Source of the DNA: Pseudolysinimonas_A sp041984585
Lineage (GTDB): Bacteria > Actinomycetota > Actinomycetes > Actinomycetales > Microbacteriaceae
Length of the DNA: 64,000 bases
NCBI GenBank assembly: GCA_041984585.1
Contig: JBHIXX010000004.1
Span: forward strand, 41,048 to 105,047
Reading direction: 5' to 3'
Shown: positions 39,892 to 50,248 of the stretch, in pieces
Position numbering within the stretch: the first letter of the stretch is position 1
Layout of the letters: the number at the start of each line of letters is the position of its first letter
The notes under the pieces: model-generated
Told to the model about the DNA's origin: nothing
Databases searched by the model: none
Seen by the model: the letters and a program-made list of their open reading frames with translations, nothing else
Made by a program: the position numbers and the translations under genes

Positions 39892-40719
39892 TCACCGTAG
39901 ACCCCGGATGCTCGGGTTGTCACGGGACGATCGTCCCGATCCGCCCAGAGGGGCCCGAGAACCCGCTGAGTGGACGGCCGGATCCGCGTCGTCGGCGTCC
40001 GCCGGGAACGGCCGATACCGCGGGGTCGCCGCGATCGTCACCGCCCCGACCACGGTCCCGCCCGCGTCGCGCAGCGCGCTCGCCGCCGCCAGCACCGTGG
40101 CCCCGGTTGTCACCACGTCGTCGACGACGAGCAGCGGCACCCCGGGCGGCACCCGGCGCGCCCGGAACGCGCCCGCGCGGTTGCGGGCGCGTTCCGCCAC
40201 GTCGAGACCCTTCTGCTCGCCACCGTCGCGGCCGCGCGTCAGCGCCGCGAGCGCGGGCAGCCCGGCGCAGCGCAGCGCGAGGCGCACCGGGTCGACGCCG
40301 CGGCGACGCGCGCCCGCCCGGCTCGGCGGCACCGGGACGAGCAGCGCGGAGGACGCGCCGACGGCGGCCGCGACCGTGTGCGCGAGGGCCGGCGCGAACG
40401 CCGCCAGGAGCTCGGGACGCCCGGCGTCCTTCGCCGCGAGCAGCACCCGCCGGGGAACGTCGCGGTAGTCGAGCGCCGACCAGACCGGGAGGCCGTCGAC
40501 GCGGCGCACGCGCGGCGTCGACGGGGCGAGCGCCGGGCGGCAGTCGGCACAGAGGTCGCGGCCGTCGGCTCCGCACCCGGCGCAGGCGACCGGCAGCACG
40601 AGGGCGAGCGCGTCGTGCGCCGCCTCGGCGAGCCCGAGCCACCACTCCCCCGTCGTCGGAGCGCTGCCGCCCGGCGGCGCACCCCGCTCCCGGCCGGCGT
40701 CATCCCGAGGTCCCTCCAC
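39892..40719 (-). CDS. ComF-family phosphoribosyltransferase-like protein
   Basis: A 275-aa ComF-like protein. A zinc-finger-type 'CAGCGADGRDLCADC' near residue 50 precedes the PRTase domain, which ends with the PRPP-binding loop 'LLVVDDVVTTGAT' and 'LRDAGGTVVGAVTIA'. ComF proteins take part in DNA uptake in competent bacteria, but in actinobacteria their role is unclear. The N-terminal 35 residues are unusual and the GTG start is uncertain. Confidence 0.85.
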   Translation of the reverse strand: MEGPRDDAGRERGAPPGGSAPTTGEWWLGLAEAAHDALALVLPVACAGCGADGRDLCADCRPALAPSTPRVRRVDGLPVWSALDYRDVPRRVLLAAKDAGRPELLAAFAPALAHTVAAAVGASSALLVPVPPSRAGARRRGVDPVRLALRCAGLPALAALTRGRDGGEQKGLDVAERARNRAGAFRARRVPPGVPLLVVDDVVTTGATVLAAASALRDAGGTVVGAVTIAATPRYRPFPADADDADPAVHSAGSRAPLGGSGRSSRDNPSIRGLR

Positions 40720-40780
40720 CCGACGACCGTCCCGCGCGGGAGCGGACCGCGGGTGGGATCGCGGCGATCGGGGGACGGCG

Positions 40781-42480
40781 CTACTGCTGGGTGGCGAGGA
40801 AGGACGCGTCGAGGCCGGTGTCGCCCCACTCCGTGGAGCCGGTCGGACGGAGCACGGCACCGCCCGCGTCGAGCAGGCGCAGGCCCTCGGCGCCGTTGTT
40901 GCCGCCGACGATCTGCACGCCCGACGAGAGCACGCCGAGCACGGCGACCCGGCCGCCGAGCACGATCGAGTTGACCACCACGCCCTCCTCGAGCCGGGAG
41001 AGCACGGCGACCGTTCCGGCATCCGCCCAGGCCACGTCGACCGGCTCGCCGGTGTATGGCAGGTCGAACGCCGCGCCGAGTCCGACCGGCTCGAGCTGCT
41101 GGTCGCGCACCACCCCCGCGACGAACAGACGCGACCCGCTCGCCGTGTCGAGCGCCACGAGCAGGCGCGAGCCGTCGCGCGAGAGCTCGATCGCGGTGAT
41201 GCGGCCGTCGACGTCGAGCGGAACCGGATGCGGACTGCCATCGGCGCCGAACGCGATGAGACCCTGCGGATCGTCGGCGGGCACCGACCAGACGAATCCC
41301 TCGGGGTCGGTGGTCGGCGCGACGAGCCCGGCACGGGTGTCGAGCAGCAGCGCGTCGCCCTCCGCGGGGACGCGCCACACGCCGTCGCCCGCCAGCACCG
41401 CGACGGCGTCGCGGCCGCGCTGCACGCTCGCGGCCCGCGGGTCGAGGTCGGCGACGCGGCCGCCGTACCCGGCGAGTTCGACCACGCCGCTCCCGGTCAG
41501 CTCGCCGAACCGCCCGCCGACCTGGCCGACCGCGTTGAGGCCGACCTGGAACTGGGTGTCCGGCTGGGTCGCCCCCTCGGGCACATCGAGGCCGAAGCCG
41601 TCGACGGTGATGTCGGCGCTCGTCACGTTGCCGAGCGAGTTGAGGCTGGCCCGCAGCTGCTGCAGCATCCGGGTCTGGGTGGTCGCGGACTCGGACCCCA
41701 CCTCGGGGTTGAGCGGGACGGAGGCGGTGCCCCCCTCGACCGCGACGGCCTCGGTGAGCGCGGTGCCCTCCGGGAAGGCGCTGGCGAGCACGCCCGAGGC
41801 GAGCCACGAGCTCGGGCCGCCGAGCAGCTCGGACACGACGCGGGTCGCCGTGGCGGTGTTGCGCGGGAACCAGCGCAGGTCGGGCACCAGGTAGCGGAAC
41901 GTCGGATCGAAGAAGTAGAGCGGGTAGCTGCCGAAGACGTTGTCGAACGTCGCGCGGGGCAGCATCGTGCCCGGCGGGGCGGAGGCGATGCGGTACTCGC
42001 CGCCCTCCTGCACCAGCTCGAAGGCGAGGGTCTGCTGGCCGGTCTGCTCGCTGTAGCGGCCGCTCGCGTCGACGAGCGCGGTCACGGTGACGGTCACCTC
42101 GTAGGAGCCCGAGCCGGTCGGGACCGGCTGGATGGTGCTGCCGCTGATGCGCACCTGCTCGGTCGGGCTCCACTGGCCGGCGTACTCGGTGGTCAGGTAC
42201 TCGCGGGCGACCGAGTAGCGGTCCTGCGGCCCGCGCCCGGCGCGCAGGAAGCCCTCGATGATCTCCTCCGGCGTCGCCCCGGCGGCGGGGCCTTCCGGGA
42301 TGTCGATGAGCGATCCGTCGTCGCCACCGGTCTCGATCGGTCCGCTCTGCACCCCGCCGGCGGTGGGGATGCCGATGCAGCCGGTGAGCGCGAGGACGGC
42401 GAGCAGGGCGGCGCCCACCAGTCCTCCGCGGGCGCGGCGGACACGGAGCCGGTCGGCGCGGGTCGCGCGGTCGGGGCGGA

Positions 42481-42484
<4 letters not shown>
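40781..42484 (-). CDS. lpqB: Lipoprotein LpqB, partner of MtrA-MtrB
   Basis: A 567-aa lipoprotein: a basic start, hydrophobic segment and lipobox 'VLALTGC' (about residue 31-37), a GerMN domain in the middle ('TLAFELVQEGGEYRIASAPP' and following), and a C-terminal beta-propeller-like region ('VWSVPADDPQGLIAFGADGS', 'LSRDGSRLLVALD'). LpqB binds the extracellular part of MtrB in mycobacteria and tunes its signalling. The GTG overlaps the mtrB stop by 4 nt. Confidence 0.94.
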
Positions 42485-44097
<1,613 letters not shown>

Positions 44098-44110
44098 GAC
44101 GCCGCCCCGC

Positions 44111-44800
44111 TCACTCCCCGCCGGTCGCGGCGCCGGCGCGGTAGCCGACGCCCCGCACCGTCTGCACGATCGTCGGGTTGTCGGGGTCGTGCTCCACCTT
44201 CGCGCGGAGCCGCTGCACGTGCACGTTCACCAGACGGGTGTCGGCCTTGTAGTGGTAGCCCCACACCTGCTCGAGCAGCATCTCGCGGGTGAAGACCTGC
44301 TGCGGCCGCGCCGCGAGCGCCAGCAGCAGCTGGAACTCGAGCGGGGTCAGGTTGATGCGCGTACCGTCGCGGCGCACCTCGTGACCGGCGACGTCGATCA
44401 CCAGGTCGCCGATCTCCACCGTCTCCGGGGTCTCCGGCATGCTGGGCCGCAGGCGGGTGCGGATGCGCGCCACCAGCTCCTTGGGGTTGAACGGCTTGAC
44501 CACGTAGTCGTCGGCGCCGCTCTCGAGCCCCTCGACGACATCCGCCGGCTCGCCCTTCGCGGTGAGCATGATGATCGGCACGCCGCTCTCGGCCCGCACC
44601 CGCGCGCAGACCTCGATGCCGGAGATGCCGGGGAGCATGAGGTCGAGCAGGATCAGGTCGGGCCGCTCGGCGCGCCACCGCTCCAGCGCCTCGTCACCGG
44701 TCGTGGCGAACACCGGGTCGAAGGCCTCGCCGCGCAGCACGATGCCGATCATCTCGGCGATCGCGGCGTCGTCATCGACCACCAGGATGCGGGCGGTCAT
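44111..44800 (-). CDS. mtrA: Response regulator MtrA
   Basis: A 229-aa OmpR-type response regulator. The phospho-acceptor is D53 in 'LILLDLMLPGISG', with the switch residues in 'IIMLTAKGEPADVVEGLESG' and 'DDYVVKPFNPKEL'. The C-terminal winged HTH has 'LTPLEFQLLLALAARP' and 'VNVHVQRLRAKVEHDPDNP'. Near-identical to mycobacterial MtrA in these stretches. The ATG follows GGAGG. It leads the mtrA-mtrB-lpqB operon. Confidence 0.96.
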   Translation of the reverse strand: MTARILVVDDDAAIAEMIGIVLRGEAFDPVFATTGDEALERWRAERPDLILLDLMLPGISGIEVCARVRAESGVPIIMLTAKGEPADVVEGLESGADDYVVKPFNPKELVARIRTRLRPSMPETPETVEIGDLVIDVAGHEVRRDGTRINLTPLEFQLLLALAARPQQVFTREMLLEQVWGYHYKADTRLVNVHVQRLRAKVEHDPDNPTIVQTVRGVGYRAGAATGGE

Positions 44801-44918
44801 GCGGGGACCGGCCTCCGGGGCGGGACCATGTCCCAACCCTAGAACATCTCTCACCGAGGGCCCCCGCCGTGAGAGCATGGCGCCCACGGGCCGAGTTCCG
44901 GACCCGGGGAGGGCGGCC

Positions 44919-46025
44919 GTGAGCGACAGCACGACCTGGGCCGCGCCCGTGGCGCCCGATGCCGCGCCCCCGCGGCCCGCGCCGTTCGGCTCGTCGGGCG
45001 ACTGGACGCCGCCGCCGCGCCCCGGGCTGGTGCCCCTGCGGCCGATGGGCTTCGCCACCGTGCTCAGCGGGTCGGTGCGGATGATGCGCCGCGCGCCGCG
45101 CTGGACCATCGTGCCCGCCCTGATCGCCAGCGCCGCCACCACGACGATCGCCGCGCTCGCCCAGTGGGGGATCCAGGCCTGGACCGACGCCCGCCTCGAG
45201 ACCGAGTACTACGTGAGCTACCAACGGGTCGCGGCCGAGGGCGGCGCCGCCGCGTTCACCGCCGGCTGGCTGCCGCTGGCCCTCGCCCTCGCCGCCAACG
45301 CCGCGCTCGGCGGCCTGGTCGGGGTGGCGGTGGCGCGCGCCCTGGTCGCCGAGCGGATGACGCCGCTCGGCATGCGCCGCCGCCTGCGCGGGCGCACCGC
45401 CGCCCTGGTCGGCTGGGGGGCGCTCGTGCTCGGGATCGTGGTCGGCGCGCTGCTGCTGGTCGCAGCCGTGCTGATGGTCACCGCGGGATCCGGCGAGTTC
45501 GGCGCGTTCCTCGTGCTGCCGGTCGGGTTCCTGATCGCGCTCGTGCTCGCCGTGATCGGCCCCTGGCTCACCGTCAAGCTGGCGTTCACCGGCCACATCG
45601 CCGCGGTGGAGCGCACCCCGCTCCCCGGCGCCATCCGGCGGTCGTGGCAGCTGACCCGCGGCGGCTTCTGGCGGGTGCTCGGGGTCGGCCTGCTGGTCTG
45701 GGTGTCGATCGCGGTCGCGTCGGGCATCATCGCCGGCCCCGTGCAGCTGCTGCTCGACCTGCTCGCCTCGCTGATCTTCCCCAACGGCGGCAGCGCCGAC
45801 GAGGCCGCGATGGTGCGCATCGGCATGGTGCTCGTCACGACGGTCGTCTCCGCGGTGGTCGGCGCGGTCGGGATGGCGCTGCAGCTGACCACCGGCGCGC
45901 TGCTCTACCTCGACGCGCGGATGCGCCGCGAGGGACTCGACCTCGGCCTCGCCCGCTACCTCGAGTTCCGCGCGCGCCGCGAGCCGGTGGCCGACCCGTT
46001 CCCCGCCCCGGTGGCCCGCTCGTGA
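44919..46025 (+). CDS. Membrane protein of the GDPD-membrane-domain type
   Basis: A 368-aa protein with a Pro/Ala-rich N-terminal tail and about six transmembrane segments. It matches actinobacterial proteins labelled 'glycerophosphoryl diester phosphodiesterase membrane domain', with 'PLPGAIRRSWQLTRGGFWRV' and the terminal 'YLDARMRREGLDLGLARYLE'. There is no phosphodiesterase domain. GTG start after GGGGAGGG. It begins a conserved run with DUF4129, DUF4350, moxR and DUF58 genes, coupled by a 4-nt overlap. Confidence 0.82.
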   Translation: MSDSTTWAAPVAPDAAPPRPAPFGSSGDWTPPPRPGLVPLRPMGFATVLSGSVRMMRRAPRWTIVPALIASAATTTIAALAQWGIQAWTDARLETEYYVSYQRVAAEGGAAAFTAGWLPLALALAANAALGGLVGVAVARALVAERMTPLGMRRRLRGRTAALVGWGALVLGIVVGALLLVAAVLMVTAGSGEFGAFLVLPVGFLIALVLAVIGPWLTVKLAFTGHIAAVERTPLPGAIRRSWQLTRGGFWRVLGVGLLVWVSIAVASGIIAGPVQLLLDLLASLIFPNGGSADEAAMVRIGMVLVTTVVSAVVGAVGMALQLTTGALLYLDARMRREGLDLGLARYLEFRARREPVADPFPAPVARS

Positions 46026-46714
46026 TCGCGATGCCCGCCCTCCCGGGCGACGTGCCGGTCGACCCCGACGGGCCGGAGGCGCGCGACTGGCTGCTCGAGG
46101 AGCTCGGCGAAGCCGGCGAGGACGACGGCGGACTGCCCGACTGGCTCGAGGACCTGCTCGACTGGCTGCGCGCGCTGTTCGACCGCGCGGGCGGGGACGT
46201 CGACCCGACCGGCGACCCGACGGCCGGACTGGTCGGCATCGGGATCGTCCTCGCCGTCGTGGTGGGCATCCTGGTCGCCGCGTTCCTGATCTGGGGCATC
46301 CCCCGACGTCGGCGGCGCAGCCGGGTGACCGGCGACCTGTTCGGCGAGGACGACGCCCGCGGCTCCGGCGAGATCCGCACCGTCGCCGAGCGGGCGGCGG
46401 CCGTCGGCGACTACACGACCGCGACGGTCGAGGTGTTCCGCGCGCTGGCCCGGTCGCTGGCCGAGCGCGGCGTCGTGCACACCTTCCCCGGCACCACCGC
46501 GCAGGACTTCGCCCGACGCGCCGCGACCCCGTACCCCGGCGAGCAGCGCGCGCTCGCGGAGGCCGCGCAGGTGTTCGACCGTCTGCGCTACCTCGGCGAG
46601 ACCGGCACCCGTGAGCAGTGGACCGCGATGTCCGACCTCGACCGTCGGGTCCGCGGCGCCCGGGCGCGCACCCGCGGGGCGGCGGCGGAGGCCCTCGAGG
46701 GGGCGCCGCGATGA
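46022..46714 (+). CDS. DUF4129 membrane protein
   Basis: A 230-aa protein with one transmembrane segment (about 73-96) and a C-terminal DUF4129 domain ('YTTATVEVFRALARSLAERG', 'FPGTTAQDFARRAATPYP', 'RLRYLGETGTREQW'). The acidic N-terminus has two 'DWL' pairs. Function is unknown, but the family is linked to MoxR-DUF58 systems. The GTG and the stop both overlap neighbours by 4 nt. Confidence 0.88.
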   Translation: MIAMPALPGDVPVDPDGPEARDWLLEELGEAGEDDGGLPDWLEDLLDWLRALFDRAGGDVDPTGDPTAGLVGIGIVLAVVVGILVAAFLIWGIPRRRRRSRVTGDLFGEDDARGSGEIRTVAERAAAVGDYTTATVEVFRALARSLAERGVVHTFPGTTAQDFARRAATPYPGEQRALAEAAQVFDRLRYLGETGTREQWTAMSDLDRRVRGARARTRGAAAEALEGAPR

Positions 46715-47886
46715 GCGCGACCAGCCTCGCCCCGCCGCCGACGGACGGCTCGCCGATCCGGCGGGCGGCGCTGTGGATCGGGCTCGCCGCCGGCGCGCTG
46801 GTCGTGCTGGTGATCGTCGTGCTGGTCGTCACCCAGCCGCGGCCCGACGCGACCGGGCTCGACCCCGACTCGGGCGCGCCGTCGGGCAGCCGGGCGCTCG
46901 CCCGCGTGCTCGAGCGGCAGGGCGTCGACGTGATCCCGGCGACGACGCTGGCCGAGGTGCGCGACGCCGTCGACGACCCGGCGAGCACGACGCTGCTGCT
47001 CTTCGACGCCGACCTCGTGCTCGGCGGGGCGCAGCGCGAGGAGCTGCTCGACCTCGCGGCGCACGTCGTGGTGGTCGCGCCGTACGACTCCGAGCTGGCC
47101 CAGCTGGCCCCGGGGGTCGAGGAGAGCGCCGGGGTCTACGGCGCGACGACCGCGGACTGCCCGGTGACCGCGGTGCGGAACGCCGGCACCGTCGACGCGA
47201 ACGGCTACGGCTACGTCGCCGTCGACGACCCCGACGCGATCGAGTGCCTCGAGTCGGACGGCGTCTTCGGGCTGGTGCAGACCGAGACCGACGGCACCCG
47301 GGTGTCGGTGCTCGGCCTGTGGGGCGTGCTCACCAACTCCCAGATCACCCGCGAGGGCAATGCCGCACTCGCGCTGAACCTGCTCGGCGAGCACGAGACG
47401 CTGGTCTGGTACCTGCCGACCGTCGACGACATCGCGCAGGAGGACATCCCGACGATCGCCGAGCTGAGCCCGCCGTGGGTCACCCCGCTCGCGGTCCTCG
47501 CCGCGCTGGTGGTGGCGGCCGCGGCGGTCTGGCGGGGCCGGCGCCTCGGTCCGCTCGTCGTCGAGGACCTCCCGGTCGTCGTGCGCGCCGACGAGACGAT
47601 GGAGGGCCGCGCGCGCCTGTACGAGCGCTCCGCCGCGCGGGAGCATGCGCTCGACCAGGTGCGGATCGGCACCCTCACCCGGCTCGCGGCGCGGTGCGGA
47701 TTGCCCCGCTCGGCGGGCGTGGACGACGTGGTCGCCGCCGTCGCCGCCCTGACCGGGCGGGACCCGCAGGCGGTGCGCCGACTGCTCGTCGACGAGGCGC
47801 CCGCGACCGACGGCGACCTGGTGCGCCTCTCCGATGACCTTCTCGACCTCGAGGCGGCCGCCGCCCGCGCGGTCCACGGAAACTGA
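46711..47886 (+). CDS. DUF4350 membrane protein
   Basis: A 391-aa protein with transmembrane segments near residues 20-45 and 255-275. A GATase-like DUF4350 domain lies between ('LDPDSGAPSGSRALARVLER', 'STTLLLFDADLVLGG'), and a C-terminal soluble part follows ('RARLYERSAAREHALDQVR'). It is encoded between DUF4129 and moxR genes, as in many actinobacteria. It probably acts in the MoxR/DUF58 complex; mechanism unknown. Confidence 0.86.
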   Translation: MSATSLAPPPTDGSPIRRAALWIGLAAGALVVLVIVVLVVTQPRPDATGLDPDSGAPSGSRALARVLERQGVDVIPATTLAEVRDAVDDPASTTLLLFDADLVLGGAQREELLDLAAHVVVVAPYDSELAQLAPGVEESAGVYGATTADCPVTAVRNAGTVDANGYGYVAVDDPDAIECLESDGVFGLVQTETDGTRVSVLGLWGVLTNSQITREGNAALALNLLGEHETLVWYLPTVDDIAQEDIPTIAELSPPWVTPLAVLAALVVAAAAVWRGRRLGPLVVEDLPVVVRADETMEGRARLYERSAAREHALDQVRIGTLTRLAARCGLPRSAGVDDVVAAVAALTGRDPQAVRRLLVDEAPATDGDLVRLSDDLLDLEAAAARAVHGN

Positions 47887-47906
47887 CGATCCGACAGGAT
47901 GGAGCC

Positions 47907-48869
47907 ATGACCGAGACCCCCGACGACCTGCGCGACGCGTTCGCCCGAGTGCGCACCGAGGTCGGCAAGGCCGTCGTCGGCCAGGACGGCGCCGTCACCG
48001 GACTGCTGATCGCCCTGCTCGCCAACGGCCACGTGCTGCTCGAGGGCGTGCCCGGCGTCGCCAAGACGCTGCTGGTGCGCACCCTCAGCCAGTCGCTCAG
48101 CCTCGACATGAAGCGCGTGCAGTTCACCCCCGACCTGATGCCGGGCGACATCACCGGCTCCGCCGTGTACGACCCGAAGTCGGGCGAGTTCGAGTTCCGC
48201 GAGGGGCCCGTGTTCACCAACCTGCTGCTCGCCGACGAGATCAACCGCACGCCGCCGAAGACCCAGTCGGCGCTACTCGAGGCGATGGAGGAGCGACAGG
48301 TCTCCGCCGACGGCGTGACGCGCAAGCTGCCCGCCCCGTTCCTGGTGGCCGCGACGATGAACCCGATCGAGTACGAGGGCACGTACACGCTGCCCGAGGC
48401 GCAGCTCGACCGATTCCTGCTCAAGCTGGTGCTCGACCTGCCCGAACGCGACGTGGAGCTCGAGGTGCTCGAGCGGCACGCGGGCGGCTTCGACCCGCGC
48501 AACCTCGCCGCCGCCGGGGTGGGTGCGGTGCTCGACGCCGACACCCTGCTCGCGGCGCGCGCCGCCGTCGCCGAGGTGACGGTCAGCCCCGACGTGCTCG
48601 GCTACATGGTCGACGTCGCGCGCGGCACCCGCGAGAGCCCGTCGGTGAAGCTCGGGGTGAGCCCCCGCGGCGCGACCGCGCTGCTCGCCGCGTCGCGGGC
48701 CTGGGCGTGGCTCACCGGGTCGAGCGGCGTCACGCCCGACCACGTGCAGGCGATGGCCGTGCCCGTGCTGCGCCACCGCATCCAGCTGCGCGCCGAGGCG
48801 GAGCTCGAGGGCGTCGCGCCCGACGGCGTGCTGCGCTCGGTGCTGCAGCAGGTGCGGGTGCCGATCTAG
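47907..48869 (+). CDS. MoxR-family AAA ATPase
   Basis: A 320-aa MoxR-type AAA+ ATPase. Walker A is 'LEGVPGVAKTLLVRTL' (about 50-65), Walker B 'LLLADEINRTPPKTQSALLE', sensor 1 'FLVAATMNPIEYEG', with the lid 'SPRGATALLAASRAWAWLTG'. MoxR proteins act as chaperones that mature partner complexes, often with a DUF58 protein carrying a degenerate VWA domain. The DUF58 gene follows directly. Confidence 0.94.
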   Translation: MTETPDDLRDAFARVRTEVGKAVVGQDGAVTGLLIALLANGHVLLEGVPGVAKTLLVRTLSQSLSLDMKRVQFTPDLMPGDITGSAVYDPKSGEFEFREGPVFTNLLLADEINRTPPKTQSALLEAMEERQVSADGVTRKLPAPFLVAATMNPIEYEGTYTLPEAQLDRFLLKLVLDLPERDVELEVLERHAGGFDPRNLAAAGVGAVLDADTLLAARAAVAEVTVSPDVLGYMVDVARGTRESPSVKLGVSPRGATALLAASRAWAWLTGSSGVTPDHVQAMAVPVLRHRIQLRAEAELEGVAPDGVLRSVLQQVRVPI

Positions 48870-48877
48870 GCCCCCGG

Positions 48878-50191
48878 ATGGCGGTCTCCGGCTGGTTCGT
48901 GCTCCTGCTCGCCGCGGGGGCCGTCCCGGTCGTACTCACCGGCGGACCGGTCGGACTGCTCGGCTGGCTCGCGCTCTGCGTCGTTGCGCTCGTCGTCGAT
49001 CTGGCGCTGGCGGCATCCGCCCGGGCCGTCGACCTCGCCCGCGACGCCCCCGACCGGCTGCGGCTCGGGGAGTCCGGGCCGGCCCGGCTGGCGATCGCGA
49101 ACACCGGCCGCCGCACCCTGCGCGGGGTGGTCCGCGACGCCTGGCAGCCGTCGGCCGGCGCCTCGCCGACGCGGCACCGGGTGGCGATCCCGCCCGGCGA
49201 GGCGCGGGTCGTGGTGACCACGCTCACCCCCACGCGCCGCGGCGAGCGCCGCGCGGCCGAGGTCACCGTGCGCGCCTGGGGGCCGCTGCGGCTCGGCGCG
49301 CGCCAGGCGACGCACGACGTGCCCGGCCGGGTTCGGGTGCTGCCGCCGTTCGCCTCGCGCCGCCACCTGCCGTCGCGCCTCGCCCGGCTGCGCGAGCTCG
49401 ACGGGCGCACGAGCATCATGGTGCGCGGCCAGGGCACCGAATTCGACTCCCTGCGCGAGTACGTGCGCGGCGACGACGTCCGCTCCCTCGACTGGCGGGC
49501 GACGGCCCGGCGGCGCGACGCCGCCACCGGCCAGGCGAAGCTCGTGGTGCGCACCTGGCGCCCCGAACGCGACCGCCGGGTCGTCATCCTGGTCGACACC
49601 GGCCGCACCTCGGCGGCGCGCATCGCCGACGAGCCGCGCATCGACACCGGCTTCGAGTCGGCGCTGCTGCTCGCGGCGCTCGCCACCCGCGCCGGCGACC
49701 GGGTCGACCTGCTGCTGCACGACCGGCGCGTGCGCGGGCGGGTGCAGGGCGCGAGCGGGCCCGACCTGCTCGCCCGGATGGTGGACGTGATGGCCCCGGT
49801 CGAGCCGGAGCTGCTCGAGTCGGACTGGCGCGCCGTGCCCGACCTCGTGCGCTCCGTGACGCCGCACCGCTCGCTCGTCGTGCTGCTCACCGCGCTCGAC
49901 GCCCCGGGGGCGGCCCTCGGACTGCTCGGGATGCTGCCCGGTCTCGCCCGCGACCACCTGGTGATCGTCGCGGCGCCCACCGATCCCGGGGTGCTCGCCG
50001 CCACGCGGGAGCGGCGCACCAGCGACGAGGTGTACCGCGCCGCCGCCGCGGAGCGCGCCCTGCTCGACGGCGGGCGCGTGCATGCCGCGCTGCGCCAGCT
50101 GGGCGTCGAAGTCGTGACGGCGGCGCCCACCGACCTGCCGCCCGCGGTCGCCGACCGCTACCTCGCGCTGAAGGCGGCGGGCCGGCTCTAG
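48878..50191 (+). CDS. DUF58 protein (VWA-like), MoxR partner
   Basis: A 437-aa protein with two N-terminal hydrophobic segments and a C-terminal DUF58 domain with the hallmark 'GQGTEFDSLREYVRGDDVRS' and 'LDWRATARR'. The VWA-like strand 'DRRVVILVDTGRTSAARI' follows. DUF58 proteins pair with MoxR ATPases in cell-envelope processes. A strong hairpin follows the stop. Confidence 0.92.
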   Translation: MAVSGWFVLLLAAGAVPVVLTGGPVGLLGWLALCVVALVVDLALAASARAVDLARDAPDRLRLGESGPARLAIANTGRRTLRGVVRDAWQPSAGASPTRHRVAIPPGEARVVVTTLTPTRRGERRAAEVTVRAWGPLRLGARQATHDVPGRVRVLPPFASRRHLPSRLARLRELDGRTSIMVRGQGTEFDSLREYVRGDDVRSLDWRATARRRDAATGQAKLVVRTWRPERDRRVVILVDTGRTSAARIADEPRIDTGFESALLLAALATRAGDRVDLLLHDRRVRGRVQGASGPDLLARMVDVMAPVEPELLESDWRAVPDLVRSVTPHRSLVVLLTALDAPGAALGLLGMLPGLARDHLVIVAAPTDPGVLAATRERRTSDEVYRAAAAERALLDGGRVHAALRQLGVEVVTAAPTDLPPAVADRYLALKAAGRL

Positions 50192-50207
50192 GCCGGCCCG
50201 CGAACGA

Positions 50208-50238
50208 CGAACGCCCCGGCGCGCGGCCGGGGCGTTCG
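50208..50238 (+). terminator. Strong bidirectional hairpin terminator
   Basis: CGAACGCCCCGG (50208-50219) pairs perfectly with CCGGGGCGTTCG (50227-50238), with a 7-nt loop. It lies between the convergent DUF58 gene and katG. Confidence 0.75.
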
Positions 50239-50248
50239 GGGGCGCGGG